Of a stretch of DNA of 17,609 nt, positions 1 through 6,374 are shown piece after piece. Below the pieces are notes generated by a model that was not told where the DNA came from, did not search any database, and was given only the letters and a program-made list of their open reading frames with translations. A program made the position numbers and the translations under genes. Origin of the DNA: DASXYU01 sp036502295 (GTDB lineage: Bacteria; Actinomycetota; Actinomycetes; Mycobacteriales; Jatrophihabitantaceae); the NCBI GenBank assembly GCA_036502295.1, contig DASXYU010000034.1, positions 1-17,609 on the forward strand. The letters run 5' to 3'. Every line of letters begins with the position of its first letter. The stretch's first letter is position 1.

Positions 1-65
1 ATCCGGCGGACAGCACGAGCGCCCTCTCCTCCGTCCCCGCCGCAGGGAATCGTCGCTCGATCCCG

Positions 66-701
66 ATGCCCGGCAGGCTGATCTACTTCCACGGCCCGAT
101 GGACTGCGGCAAGTCCACGCTCGCGCTACAGATCAACCACAACCACGCCCGCCAGGGACGGCAAGGGCTCATCCTCACGCGCTTCGACCGCTCCGGTGCG
201 CCCACTGTCACCACCCGCGTCGGCCTCACGCACGACGCGATCGAGGTGGAGGACGAGACCGATCTCCGTGTCCTCGTCCGCGACGAATGGGCACGCGGGC
301 GCGGAGTCGACTACCTCATCGTCGATGAGGCGAACTTCCTCGAACCGACCCATGTCGACCAACTCGCCGAACTCGTTGACGACTGGGATGTCGACGTCTA
401 CTGCTTCGGTTTGCTCAGCGACTTCCGCTCACAGCTGTTCCCGGGCGCGAAGCGCCTGGTGGAGCTCGCCGACGAGATCGTCCCGGTGCAGGTCGAGGTG
501 CTGTGCTGGTGCGGACGTCCCGGTTCCAAGAACGCCCGTATCGTGAACGGCGTGGTCGTCCGCGAGGGCGACACCGTCGTCGTAGCCGACACCGACCCGA
601 CGGCGAACGCCTCGGTCCACTATCAGGTGCTATGCCGGATGCATCACCGTCGTGGTGATGTGGGGCCGGACGGCCCCGATCAGCTCACCCTGGACCTCTG
701 A
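66..701 (+). CDS. tdk: Thymidine kinase (type II, TK1-like)
   Basis: This enzyme phosphorylates thymidine to dTMP with ATP in the cytosolic pyrimidine salvage pathway. The 211-residue length is normal for bacterial type II thymidine kinases. The P-loop is GPMDCGKST at residues 10-18, with Cys where most relatives have Ser. The Walker B segment is LIVDEANFL at about 84-92, and Glu88 is the expected catalytic base. A FGLLSDF segment follows at 114-120. The structural zinc ligands appear as C147 and C149 (CWCG) together with C190 and H193 (LCRMHH); the first pair is CxC rather than the common CxxC. The first in-frame ATG is used; the reading frame is open to the left edge but has no other start codon, and the protein begins just before the first beta strand, as expected. 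The Shine-Dalgarno is poor (AGGGA about 15 nt upstream). The gene lies upstream of rbpA, separated by 192 nt, so co-transcription is uncertain. Confidence 0.95.
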   Translation: MPGRLIYFHGPMDCGKSTLALQINHNHARQGRQGLILTRFDRSGAPTVTTRVGLTHDAIEVEDETDLRVLVRDEWARGRGVDYLIVDEANFLEPTHVDQLAELVDDWDVDVYCFGLLSDFRSQLFPGAKRLVELADEIVPVQVEVLCWCGRPGSKNARIVNGVVVREGDTVVVADTDPTANASVHYQVLCRMHHRRGDVGPDGPDQLTLDL

Positions 702-769
702 ATGCCCTGAGCTCCGCTGTCTGGCGCGGTCTGAGTGTCGATGCGGCAATTCGGGATTTGAGGAGGAGC

Positions 770-838
770 ATGAACGGGAATCCTTTTGATGCCGTACTCG
801 TTGGTAATCACGGACGCGGGAATCCCGAGGCCGGGTAG
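770..838 (+). CDS. Possible 22-codon small ORF upstream of rbpA
   Basis: An ATG at 770 is preceded by AGGAGGAG at 761-768. The reading frame encodes 22 residues (starting MNGNPFDAVLVGNHGRG) and ends with TAG at 836. The ribosome-binding site is strong in sequence but close to the start, with about 3 nt between AGGAGG and ATG. The peptide contains two Gly-Asn-Pro units because of a repeated CGGGAATCC. It overlaps the predicted SigR-type promoter of rbpA, so transcripts from that promoter would start inside it; it could only be translated from a longer upstream transcript, for example read-through from tdk. I recognise no family. It may be a chance frame. Confidence 0.25.
   Translation: MNGNPFDAVLVGNHGRGNPEAG
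775..825. repeat. Pair of CGGGAATCC direct repeats, 42 bp apart
   Basis: CGGGAATCC occurs at 775-783 and again at 817-825, followed there by a further C. The start-to-start distance is 42 bp, about four helical turns, so both copies would face the same side of the DNA. The second copy forms an odd palindrome, GGGA-A-TCCC. The first copy contains the -35 element of the SigR-type promoter; the second would lie just past the predicted transcription start. It could be a regulator site or coincidence. Confidence 0.4.
776..802 (+). promoter_or_regulatory. SigR/SigH-type promoter of rbpA
   Basis: GGGAAT lies at 776-781 and GTT at 800-802, with exactly 18 nt between them. This matches the consensus GGGAAT-N18-GTT of thiol-oxidative-stress sigma factors (SigR of Streptomyces, SigH of mycobacteria). 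Transcription would start near 808-812, leaving a leader of about 85 nt before the rbpA ATG. Streptomyces coelicolor rbpA is known to have a SigR-dependent promoter, which makes this placement meaningful. The match is read directly; the sigma factor assignment is inferred. Confidence 0.7.
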
Positions 839-893
839 TCGCGGAAATAGCGGCCCACAAGGCCACACGACCAGAAACAGTGAGGTGCCGATC

Positions 894-1244
894 ATGGCAG
901 ACAGGACCCTACGAGGTAGCCGTCTGGGAGCTGTCAGCTACGAGACCGAATACGGCGCAGAGCCAGCCGCGCGCAACATCGCGTCGTACCGCTGCGCCCG
1001 CGGTCACGAGTTCAGCGTCCCCTTCGCCGAAGAGGCCGAGCTCCCCAGCACCTGGGAGTGCCGCCTCGACGGCACCACCGGAACCCTCATCGACGGGCCG
1101 GCGCCCGAGGCCAAGAAGGTCAAGCCCGCGCGGACCCACTGGGACATGCTCATGGAGCGCCGCACTATCAAGGACCTCGAAGAGGTACTTGAGGAGCGTC
1201 TCGATGTCCTCCGGGCCCGCCGCGGAACCAGCAAATCGGCGTAG
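894..1244 (+). CDS. rbpA: RNA polymerase-binding protein RbpA
   Basis: RbpA binds actinobacterial RNA polymerase and the principal sigma factor, and stabilises open complexes. The 116-residue protein starts MADRTLRGSRLGAVSYET, matching the family N-terminus. It contains VPFAEEAELPSTWEC (about 42-56) and the C-terminal sigma-interacting segment KKVKPARTHWDMLMERR (about 78-94), followed by a helix rich in Glu and Leu. The ATG at 894 is chosen because the conserved N-terminus begins there and GAGGTG at 882-887 lies 6 nt upstream; an open frame extends back to 786 but is not conserved. In zinc-binding homologues four ligands are expected near 34, 38, 56 and 59. Here C34, H38 and C56 are present but position 59 is Asp, so zinc binding is uncertain. 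M. tuberculosis RbpA lacks the zinc site altogether. The gene has a SigR-type promoter about 90 nt upstream and converges on ppm1, with 34 nt between the stops. Confidence 0.96.
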   Translation: MADRTLRGSRLGAVSYETEYGAEPAARNIASYRCARGHEFSVPFAEEAELPSTWECRLDGTTGTLIDGPAPEAKKVKPARTHWDMLMERRTIKDLEEVLEERLDVLRARRGTSKSA

Positions 1245-1278
1245 CCGCAAGCTCGCTCCGGCGTAAGTCGGCGTAGTC

Positions 1279-2049
1279 CTAGCGGCCGAGTAAGCGCCGC
1301 ACCTGCCCCAAACGACGCTCCACGCCCCACCGGGTGACACGGACGAGCGCTTCGCGGACGATTTCAGGGCTCATCTTCGACTCGCCGCGCTCCCTTTCGG
1401 CGAACGTGATCGGTACCTCGACCACCCGGAAGCCGGCGCGCACGGCCCGGTTGGCGAGGTCGACCTGAAAGCAGTACCCCTGCGAGGCCACGCTGGCGTA
1501 GTCGATGCCCTGCAGCGTCGAGCGCCGGAAGGCGCGGAAACCACCCGTGATGTCCTGGATGCTCAAGCCCAACGCCAACCGCGAATAGAGGCTGCCGCCG
1601 CGCGAGATGACCTCGCGCGTCCTGGGCCAGTTCACCACCGAACCACCCGGTACCCACCGTGAGCCGAGGACGAGGTCGGCGCCATCGAGGGCCGCAAGTA
1701 GGCGAGGCAACTGTTCCGGGGCGTGTGAGCCGTCAGCGTCCATCTCGACGAGGACGTCGTATCCGGCGTCTATGCCCCACGTGAAGCCCTCGATGTATGC
1801 GGCGCCGAGGCCGTTCTTGGCCCTGCGGTGCACCACATCGATGCGCTGATCGTTCTCGGCCATCACGTCGGCGAGCTTGCCGGTGCCGTCCGGGCTCGAG
1901 TCGTCGACGATGAGGACGTTCACCTCTGGCGCGGCGGCGAGTAGGCGCCCCACGATCAGCTCGATATTCGCGGCTTCGTTGTAGGTGGGCACGATGACGA
2001 GAACCCGCAGAGCTGCGCCCGCCACGTCGGAGCCCATCGAATCGGTCAC
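1279..2049 (-). CDS. ppm1: Polyprenol monophosphomannose synthase (GT2 family)
   Basis: This enzyme transfers mannose from GDP-mannose to polyprenyl phosphate at the inner face of the membrane. The product is the donor for lipoglycan synthesis and protein O-mannosylation in actinobacteria. About 256 residues form a single GT-A domain: VPTYNEAANIE at the N-terminus, VDDSSPDGTG, the metal-binding EMDADGSH, GSRWVPGG, the acceptor-side QDITGGFRAF, and PITFAERERGESKMS near the end. There are no membrane segments. In M. tuberculosis this domain is fused to the C-terminus of Lnt; here it is separate. The GTG at 2049 overlaps the lnt stop as GTGA, which suggests translational coupling. An ATG at 2037 is a possible alternative, since neither start has an ideally spaced Shine-Dalgarno (GAGG lies 2 nt and 14 nt away). 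An open frame continues upstream to 2163 inside lnt and is rejected. Confidence 0.93.
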   Translation of the reverse strand: MTDSMGSDVAGAALRVLVIVPTYNEAANIELIVGRLLAAAPEVNVLIVDDSSPDGTGKLADVMAENDQRIDVVHRRAKNGLGAAYIEGFTWGIDAGYDVLVEMDADGSHAPEQLPRLLAALDGADLVLGSRWVPGGSVVNWPRTREVISRGGSLYSRLALGLSIQDITGGFRAFRRSTLQGIDYASVASQGYCFQVDLANRAVRAGFRVVEVPITFAERERGESKMSPEIVREALVRVTRWGVERRLGQVRRLLGR

Positions 2050-3677
2050 GTCCTCACCATTTCGCTCGGTTCCGCGTCTGTCGTCACGCCGTCGGGCGGA
2101 GCGGTGACCGCGCGACGTCGCCTCCACGGTAACGACCGCCCCAGCGGGGCTCGCACGGACCACGCGAGTGCGAGCGCCGCCAGCAGGCTCAGGATGTATT
2201 CGGGCCAGCTGCCGAGCCGCATCGCCAGGGTCATCGCCGTCCTCGGGTAGACACCGGCCTGCAGGGTGTCCGGCGTGTAGAGCGCGCCGCTCTGGGTCAG
2301 CACCCGCCCGTTCGGGTCGATCACCGCCGACTTTCCGGTCGTGGCGACCTGCATCACGGTGCGTCCCGTCTCCACCGCGCGCAACTTCGTCATCGCAAGC
2401 TGCTGATAGGTCTCCGCGGTGTGACCGAACGTCGCATTGTTCGTCTGTACGACGAGAAGCTGCGCCCCGGCCTTGACCGAAGAGCGCACGAGGGAGTCAT
2501 AGGCCACCTCGAAGCAGATGACGTCACCGAGCGGCACCGCGGCACCGTTCACAAGCCCGTTGCCCTTGCCCGCGAGCATCTGGTTCGTGACGAGCTTCGC
2601 CGCGGAACTCACCCGATCCGAGATCGAGCGCAGCGGGATGTACTCGCCGAAGGGCACCGGGTGCCGCTTCGCGTACTCCGCGCCGGGCCCCGTGGTGGGC
2701 GACCACAGGATGCCGACGTTGTAGCGATCGGCGTCCGCCGCGTCGGAGGTGTATCGGATCGCCCCGACAAGGATCGGGACGCCGACGGCCTTCACCGTCT
2801 CATCGATCTCCTGGTAGGCGATCGGATCGCGGAACGGGTCGACATCGGAGGCGTCCTCCGGCCAGAGGACGAGGTCGGGCTGCTGTGCGCGCCCCGCCTT
2901 GACGTCCTGCACGAGCTTCATCGTCTGCTGCACGTGGTAGTCGAGTACCTCGCGGGCACGTGCCTCGCTCGTCAGGCCGGCCGAGGGAACGTTGCCCTGA
3001 ATCAGCGCGATCTTCAGGCCATGGTTCTCCCCGCCCGGCCTGCGAACCTCGAGGACGTCGCCCACGCCGAAGGCGCAGCCGAAGATGGCCGCAGCCACGA
3101 CGACGCTGATGATCCGCCGTCGTCGGCTGATCTCGAGGCCGCCCACGTGACGAAGTGCCTCGGCGAGGAACGCGCCGATAGCCGCGACGACGAAGGTGAC
3201 CAGCGGTGCACCGCCGAGAGCGGCGAACCAGCGCAGCGGCGACTCGGACTGGCTGAAGGCCAGACGTCCCCAGGGGAAGCCGCCGAAGGGCAGTCGATCG
3301 CGGAAGAACTCCTCGAGTACCCACGCGGCCGCGACCCATAGCGGCGCAGCGCGAAGTCGCTGCAGTACCGGAAGCGCCGCGCCGAGCAGCGCGAAGAAGG
3401 CGGCCTCGCCAACCGCGAGCAGCAGCCACGGAAAGGCGCCGACGTAGATGCCGGTCCAGTGCAGCAGGGGGACGAAGAAGGCCAAGCCGTAGGCGAAGCC
3501 GAGCCAGGCGCCGCGGCGGGAGCGGCAACCCTCGACGGCTATCGACAGCGCCGCGACCGAGACGAAGCTCAGCGGCCAGACGCCCAACTGCGGAAAGGCG
3601 ATCGCGCCGAGTGTGCCGCCCGCCACCACGAGAAGCAGCCGCGGCAGCACCGACCGCGCGAGCTGCTGGATTCGCAT
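2046..3677 (-). CDS. lnt: Apolipoprotein N-acyltransferase
   Basis: Lnt is an integral membrane enzyme that adds the third acyl chain to the N-terminal Cys of lipoproteins. From the ATG at 3677 the protein has 543 residues, close to the usual 500-550. Several hydrophobic segments occupy about residues 12-210 (for example 12-28, 58-80, 82-105, 157-175 and 188-207). A nitrilase-type domain follows from about 220 to 475, and a last membrane segment lies near 492-508. The catalytic triad is visible as E274 (LVLWPEDAS), K337 (EYAKRHPVPFGEYIP) and C388 (DVICFE), followed by QTNNATFG at 411-418. The frame is open for another 89 codons upstream, but that stretch is low in hydrophobicity, overlaps the amidohydrolase C-terminus and is not Lnt-like. 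The gene sits 28 nt after the amidohydrolase and overlaps ppm1 by GTGA. The C-terminal tail past 510 is basic then acidic. Confidence 0.94.
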   Translation of the reverse strand: MRIQQLARSVLPRLLLVVAGGTLGAIAFPQLGVWPLSFVSVAALSIAVEGCRSRRGAWLGFAYGLAFFVPLLHWTGIYVGAFPWLLLAVGEAAFFALLGAALPVLQRLRAAPLWVAAAWVLEEFFRDRLPFGGFPWGRLAFSQSESPLRWFAALGGAPLVTFVVAAIGAFLAEALRHVGGLEISRRRRIISVVVAAAIFGCAFGVGDVLEVRRPGGENHGLKIALIQGNVPSAGLTSEARAREVLDYHVQQTMKLVQDVKAGRAQQPDLVLWPEDASDVDPFRDPIAYQEIDETVKAVGVPILVGAIRYTSDAADADRYNVGILWSPTTGPGAEYAKRHPVPFGEYIPLRSISDRVSSAAKLVTNQMLAGKGNGLVNGAAVPLGDVICFEVAYDSLVRSSVKAGAQLLVVQTNNATFGHTAETYQQLAMTKLRAVETGRTVMQVATTGKSAVIDPNGRVLTQSGALYTPDTLQAGVYPRTAMTLAMRLGSWPEYILSLLAALALAWSVRAPLGRSLPWRRRRAVTAPPDGVTTDAEPSEMVRT

Positions 3678-3705
3678 CTGCCCAGTATCCCTGCCAGCAG
3701 CCGGG

Positions 3706-5289
3706 TCAGCTCGTGAGCAGTCCGTCGTCGTAGATGACGATGCCGTTGCGGAGGGTGGCACGGCAGGTCGGCAGGTCGGCCCCGGGCGCCACGTCCGGAA
3801 GGCCTGGGATGTTCGCCCGTGGGTCGGTGCTCCATCGCTGTACCCGCTCGTCCGGCGCGTCCACGGCGGTCTCCCCCGCATGCCAGAGAGCGAACGTTGC
3901 CGGCAGACCCGGCTCAAGGACGCCCTCGTTGTGTCGGCCGGCAATGCGCCATCCGGCGCGGCTGTGTGCGGTGAAGGCAGCGCGCGGGCTGATCGCGGCT
4001 CCCGGATCGTGCGGGTAAGCAGCCGCTTGCACAGCCTGCCACGGACCCAGCGACGTCACCGGCGCATCCGAGCCGAAGGCAAGCGGCACTCCGGCGGAGG
4101 CGAGCTGGCTGAACCGGTTGAGCTGCAGCGCCCGGGCGCGCCCGAGCCGCTCGGAATACATGCCCTCGGTACCGCCCCACAGCCCGTCGAACATCGGCTG
4201 CATCGACGCCATGAGCCCCGACGCGGCGAGCCGCGACGGATCGCGGACGTACTCGACGTGTTCGAGGCGCTGCCCCGCGCCGGCGCTGCGCCCCAGTGCG
4301 GCCGTGACGAGTTCGTAGGCGTCGAGCACCTGGTCGACAGCTGCGTCCCCGATGACGTGAAAGCCGGTCTGCAGGCCCGCGGCAAGGCACTGGCGAACGT
4401 GCTCGGCGAGATCAGCGGTCTCGTAGTAGAGGACGCCGGAGCCCCCCGGGGCATCGACATACGGTTCGTGCAGCGCGGCGGTGTGCGAACCGAGCGAGCC
4501 GTCGCAGAAGAGGTCGCCGCCGGCTCCGATCGCGCCGAGCTCGCGGGCGGCCTCGATGCCGAAGAGTTCGCCCCAGTAGCCGATGACCTCGGGCAACGCC
4601 TCCTCGGTAGAGAGCGACAGCAAGCCTGTGAGGTCGTCAGGCGAGGAGATCGCCGGGCCGGCCATCTCGTGCACACACGCGATACCCAGTGCCGCGGCGC
4701 GCTGCAGGGCGGCCCGCTGCGCGTCGCGGATCTGACCCGCAGTGAGTGCGGCCAGCGCGGCAGTACGCACCGCGTCGTGGGCTGCCCTCGTGACGAGCCC
4801 GTCGCCGCGGTAGCCGTCGAGGCCGGCGAGTCCCGAGACGGTGGCTGCCAGCGCGGAGGAGACCACGGCCGAGTGCACGTCGACGCGCGAGAGGTAGACC
4901 GCCCCGCCGTAGGAGGCACGGTCCAGCTCCGCCGCAGTGGGTGGACGCCGCTCCGGCCACGCCGTCTCATCCCAGCCCGAGCCGAGAATCGGACGCCCGC
5001 GTCCGGTACGGGTGGCGCGCTCCACCCGTTGAAGCGCCTCGGCCAGCGACACCGCTCCGGTCAGATCCAGACCTGTGAGCGCCAGGCCGGCGGCGGTCGC
5101 GTGAACGTGGGCGTCGACGAAGGCCGGCGTGATGAGGCCGTCCTCGGTGTCGATGACCTGCACTTCGCCGAACTGGCCCACACCGTCCTGCTGGCCCAGC
5201 CAGGTGATAACGCCGTCCTCGACGAGCATCGCCGTCGCGTAGGGATTCGACGGGCTGTAGATCCTGGCGTTGCGAAAGAGCGTGCGCAC
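3706..5289 (-). CDS. YtcJ-like amidohydrolase (metal-dependent hydrolase)
   Basis: A 527-residue member of the amidohydrolase superfamily, closest in pattern to the YtcJ/N-substituted formamide deformylase group, which hydrolyses C-N bonds of amides or formamides. The actual substrate cannot be read from the sequence. It has the N-terminal beta-sandwich start (TLFRNARIYSPS), the metal motif FVDAHVH at 57-63, FCDGSLGSHTAALHEPY at 261-277, H311 in FHVIGDAAVDQVLDAYE, H344 in RLEHVEYV, and the catalytic D408 in AFGSDAP. These are the expected metal ligands and catalytic acid in order. There is no signal peptide, so it is cytoplasmic. The start is GTG at 5289; a GATAAT -10 element upstream would place transcription start on this very base, suggesting leaderless translation. 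It is the first gene of the operon with lnt and ppm1, and is divergent from a LacI-type regulator. Confidence 0.9.
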   Translation of the reverse strand: MRTLFRNARIYSPSNPYATAMLVEDGVITWLGQQDGVGQFGEVQVIDTEDGLITPAFVDAHVHATAAGLALTGLDLTGAVSLAEALQRVERATRTGRGRPILGSGWDETAWPERRPPTAAELDRASYGGAVYLSRVDVHSAVVSSALAATVSGLAGLDGYRGDGLVTRAAHDAVRTAALAALTAGQIRDAQRAALQRAAALGIACVHEMAGPAISSPDDLTGLLSLSTEEALPEVIGYWGELFGIEAARELGAIGAGGDLFCDGSLGSHTAALHEPYVDAPGGSGVLYYETADLAEHVRQCLAAGLQTGFHVIGDAAVDQVLDAYELVTAALGRSAGAGQRLEHVEYVRDPSRLAASGLMASMQPMFDGLWGGTEGMYSERLGRARALQLNRFSQLASAGVPLAFGSDAPVTSLGPWQAVQAAAYPHDPGAAISPRAAFTAHSRAGWRIAGRHNEGVLEPGLPATFALWHAGETAVDAPDERVQRWSTDPRANIPGLPDVAPGADLPTCRATLRNGIVIYDDGLLTS

Positions 5290-5295
5290 GGGGTG

Positions 5296-5301
5296 ATTAT
5301 C
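5296..5301 (-). promoter_or_regulatory. -10 element for the amidohydrolase operon (leaderless)
   Basis: GATAAT on the - strand has its last base 7 positions before the G of the GTG start at 5289, so +1 would coincide with the first base of the start codon. A partial -35 (CTGAGG, sharing TGA with TTGAC) lies 19 nt upstream at 5321-5326. There is no Shine-Dalgarno before the GTG, in agreement with leaderless translation. Confidence 0.5.
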
Positions 5302-5305
5302 GTTG

Positions 5306-5319
5306 CGCCCTGCCGGGCG
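5306..5319. promoter_or_regulatory. Inverted repeat, candidate LacI-family operator
   Basis: CGCCC-TGCC-GGGCG is a 5-bp inverted repeat with a 4-nt centre, in the 59-bp gap between the divergent amidohydrolase and lacI genes. It lies in the spacer of the proposed amidohydrolase promoter and upstream of the regulator promoter, which is where a repressor controlling both would bind. LacI-family operators are typically short palindromes; this one is not a close match to a named consensus. Confidence 0.35.
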
Positions 5320-5336
5320 TCCTCAGCGCGGGTTGG

Positions 5337-5342
5337 TAGCGT
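5337..5342 (+). promoter_or_regulatory. -10 element for the LacI-family regulator (leaderless)
   Basis: TAGCGT fits the actinobacterial TANNNT pattern, and its last base is 7 positions before the A of the ATG at 5349, so +1 would be the start codon itself. No convincing -35 element is visible, and no Shine-Dalgarno precedes the ATG. Confidence 0.4.
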
Positions 5343-5348
5343 TCGCGT

Positions 5349-6359
5349 ATGGCAAGCATCGAAGACGTCGCGCGGCTCGCAGGCGTCTCGATCGCCACGG
5401 TGTCGCGGGCGCTACGCGGACTGCCTGACGTCGCCGCCGCCACGCGCGACAGGGTGCTCGAAGCGGCGGCCGAACTGGACTACGTCGCCTCCCCCTTCGC
5501 GGCACGCCTCGCCAGCGGCCGCACCGCCACGGTCGGCGTTGTGGTGCCCTTCATCAACCGCTGGTTCTTCGCCGAGGTCATCGACGCCATCGAGTCGGCA
5601 CTGCGCACGGCCGGCTACGACCTGCTGCTGTACAACCTCGGCGACGAAGAGGGACGAGGCCGTTTCTTCGACGAGATGCCGATGCGCAAGCGCGTCGACG
5701 CGATCATCATCGCCAGTCTCGTCCTCAGCGAGGACGAGTTCGAGGCCCTCGAGTCGCTGAAGTGCCCGGTCGCGGTGCTCGGTCTGGACCACCCCGGCTC
5801 GCTGTCGACCCGCATCGACGATGCTGCAGGCGCGCAGGTCGCAGTGGAACATCTGCTATCTCTGGGGCACAAGCGGATCGGGCTCATCGGCGGCGAGACG
5901 GACGACCCGATGCGCTTCACTCCCCCGCACCACCGGCAGCTGGGCTACCGCGCGGCTCTCCAAGCGTCGGGCCTGCCTCTCGATCCCGAGCTTGAGGTGT
6001 TGGGCTACTTCACGGTGGACGGCGGTGCCGAGGCAACCCGCACGCTCCTGCGCCTGCCCGAGCCGCCGACCGCCATCTTCGCCGAGAGCGACGAGATGGC
6101 TTACGGCGCACTGCGCCAGCTTCGGGAATCCGGTCTGCAGGTGCCGAAGGACGTCGCGGTGATGGGTTTCGACAACCACATCCACTCCGAACTGATGGAC
6201 CTGTCGACCATCCATCAACCGGTCGCCGCGCAGGCCCGCGACCTCACCGAGCGACTGCTCGTGGCGCTCAGCGGCGAAGAGGTGGAGGCGCAGGCGAGCG
6301 TCCTGCAGACCGCACTCGTGGTCCGGGGCAGTACCGATCCCAGCAAGTCCGTGTACTGA
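5349..6359 (+). CDS. LacI-family transcriptional regulator
   Basis: A DNA-binding repressor or activator of 336 residues, the standard length for the LacI/GalR family. The N-terminal helix-turn-helix runs MASIEDVARLAGVSIATVSRAL, followed by the hinge region with DYVASPFAARLASGRT (about 44-59). A periplasmic-binding-protein-like effector domain fills the rest: VGVVVPFINRWFFAEV, the dimer/sugar-site segment HLLSLGHKRIGLIGG, LGYRAAL, PTAIFAESDEMAYGAL, and VAVMGFDNHIHSELM near 270-290. The effector is probably a small sugar-like or related metabolite, but it cannot be named. The gene is divergent from the amidohydrolase operon, with 59 bp between the starts, so it probably controls that operon and itself; the intergenic inverted repeat at 5306-5319 is a candidate site. 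The exonuclease gene follows 15 nt downstream and is probably co-transcribed. Confidence 0.93.
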   Translation: MASIEDVARLAGVSIATVSRALRGLPDVAAATRDRVLEAAAELDYVASPFAARLASGRTATVGVVVPFINRWFFAEVIDAIESALRTAGYDLLLYNLGDEEGRGRFFDEMPMRKRVDAIIIASLVLSEDEFEALESLKCPVAVLGLDHPGSLSTRIDDAAGAQVAVEHLLSLGHKRIGLIGGETDDPMRFTPPHHRQLGYRAALQASGLPLDPELEVLGYFTVDGGAEATRTLLRLPEPPTAIFAESDEMAYGALRQLRESGLQVPKDVAVMGFDNHIHSELMDLSTIHQPVAAQARDLTERLLVALSGEEVEAQASVLQTALVVRGSTDPSKSVY

Positions 6360-6374
6360 CCTAGGTGATGTCGC

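Noticed and set aside
1..16. Possible start of a divergent gene at the left edge (GTG on the - strand with GGAGGAGAGGG upstream)
   Set aside because: Only five codons are visible before the edge, which is too little to support a gene.
786..893. 36-codon N-terminal extension of RbpA from a TTG at 786
   Set aside because: The conserved RbpA N-terminus and a good ribosome-binding site place the start at 894; the extension would also begin upstream of the predicted SigR-type transcription start.
1237..1275. Three copies of CGGCGTA at the end of rbpA and just after it
   Set aside because: The copies are only 7 bp in GC-rich sequence, one is coding, and the spacing is irregular (22 and 10 bp); no hairpin or known site results.
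3678..3944. 89-codon N-terminal extension of Lnt
   Set aside because: The extension overlaps the amidohydrolase C-terminus, has no hydrophobic or Lnt-like character, and the conserved membrane part begins at the ATG at 3677.
3613..5760. A 715-codon open frame on the + strand
   Set aside because: It lies opposite the amidohydrolase, whose catalytic motifs are all in the - strand frame, and overlaps lacI out of frame. Its translation is Arg-, Gly- and Ala-rich with no recognisable domain: a GC-driven shadow frame.
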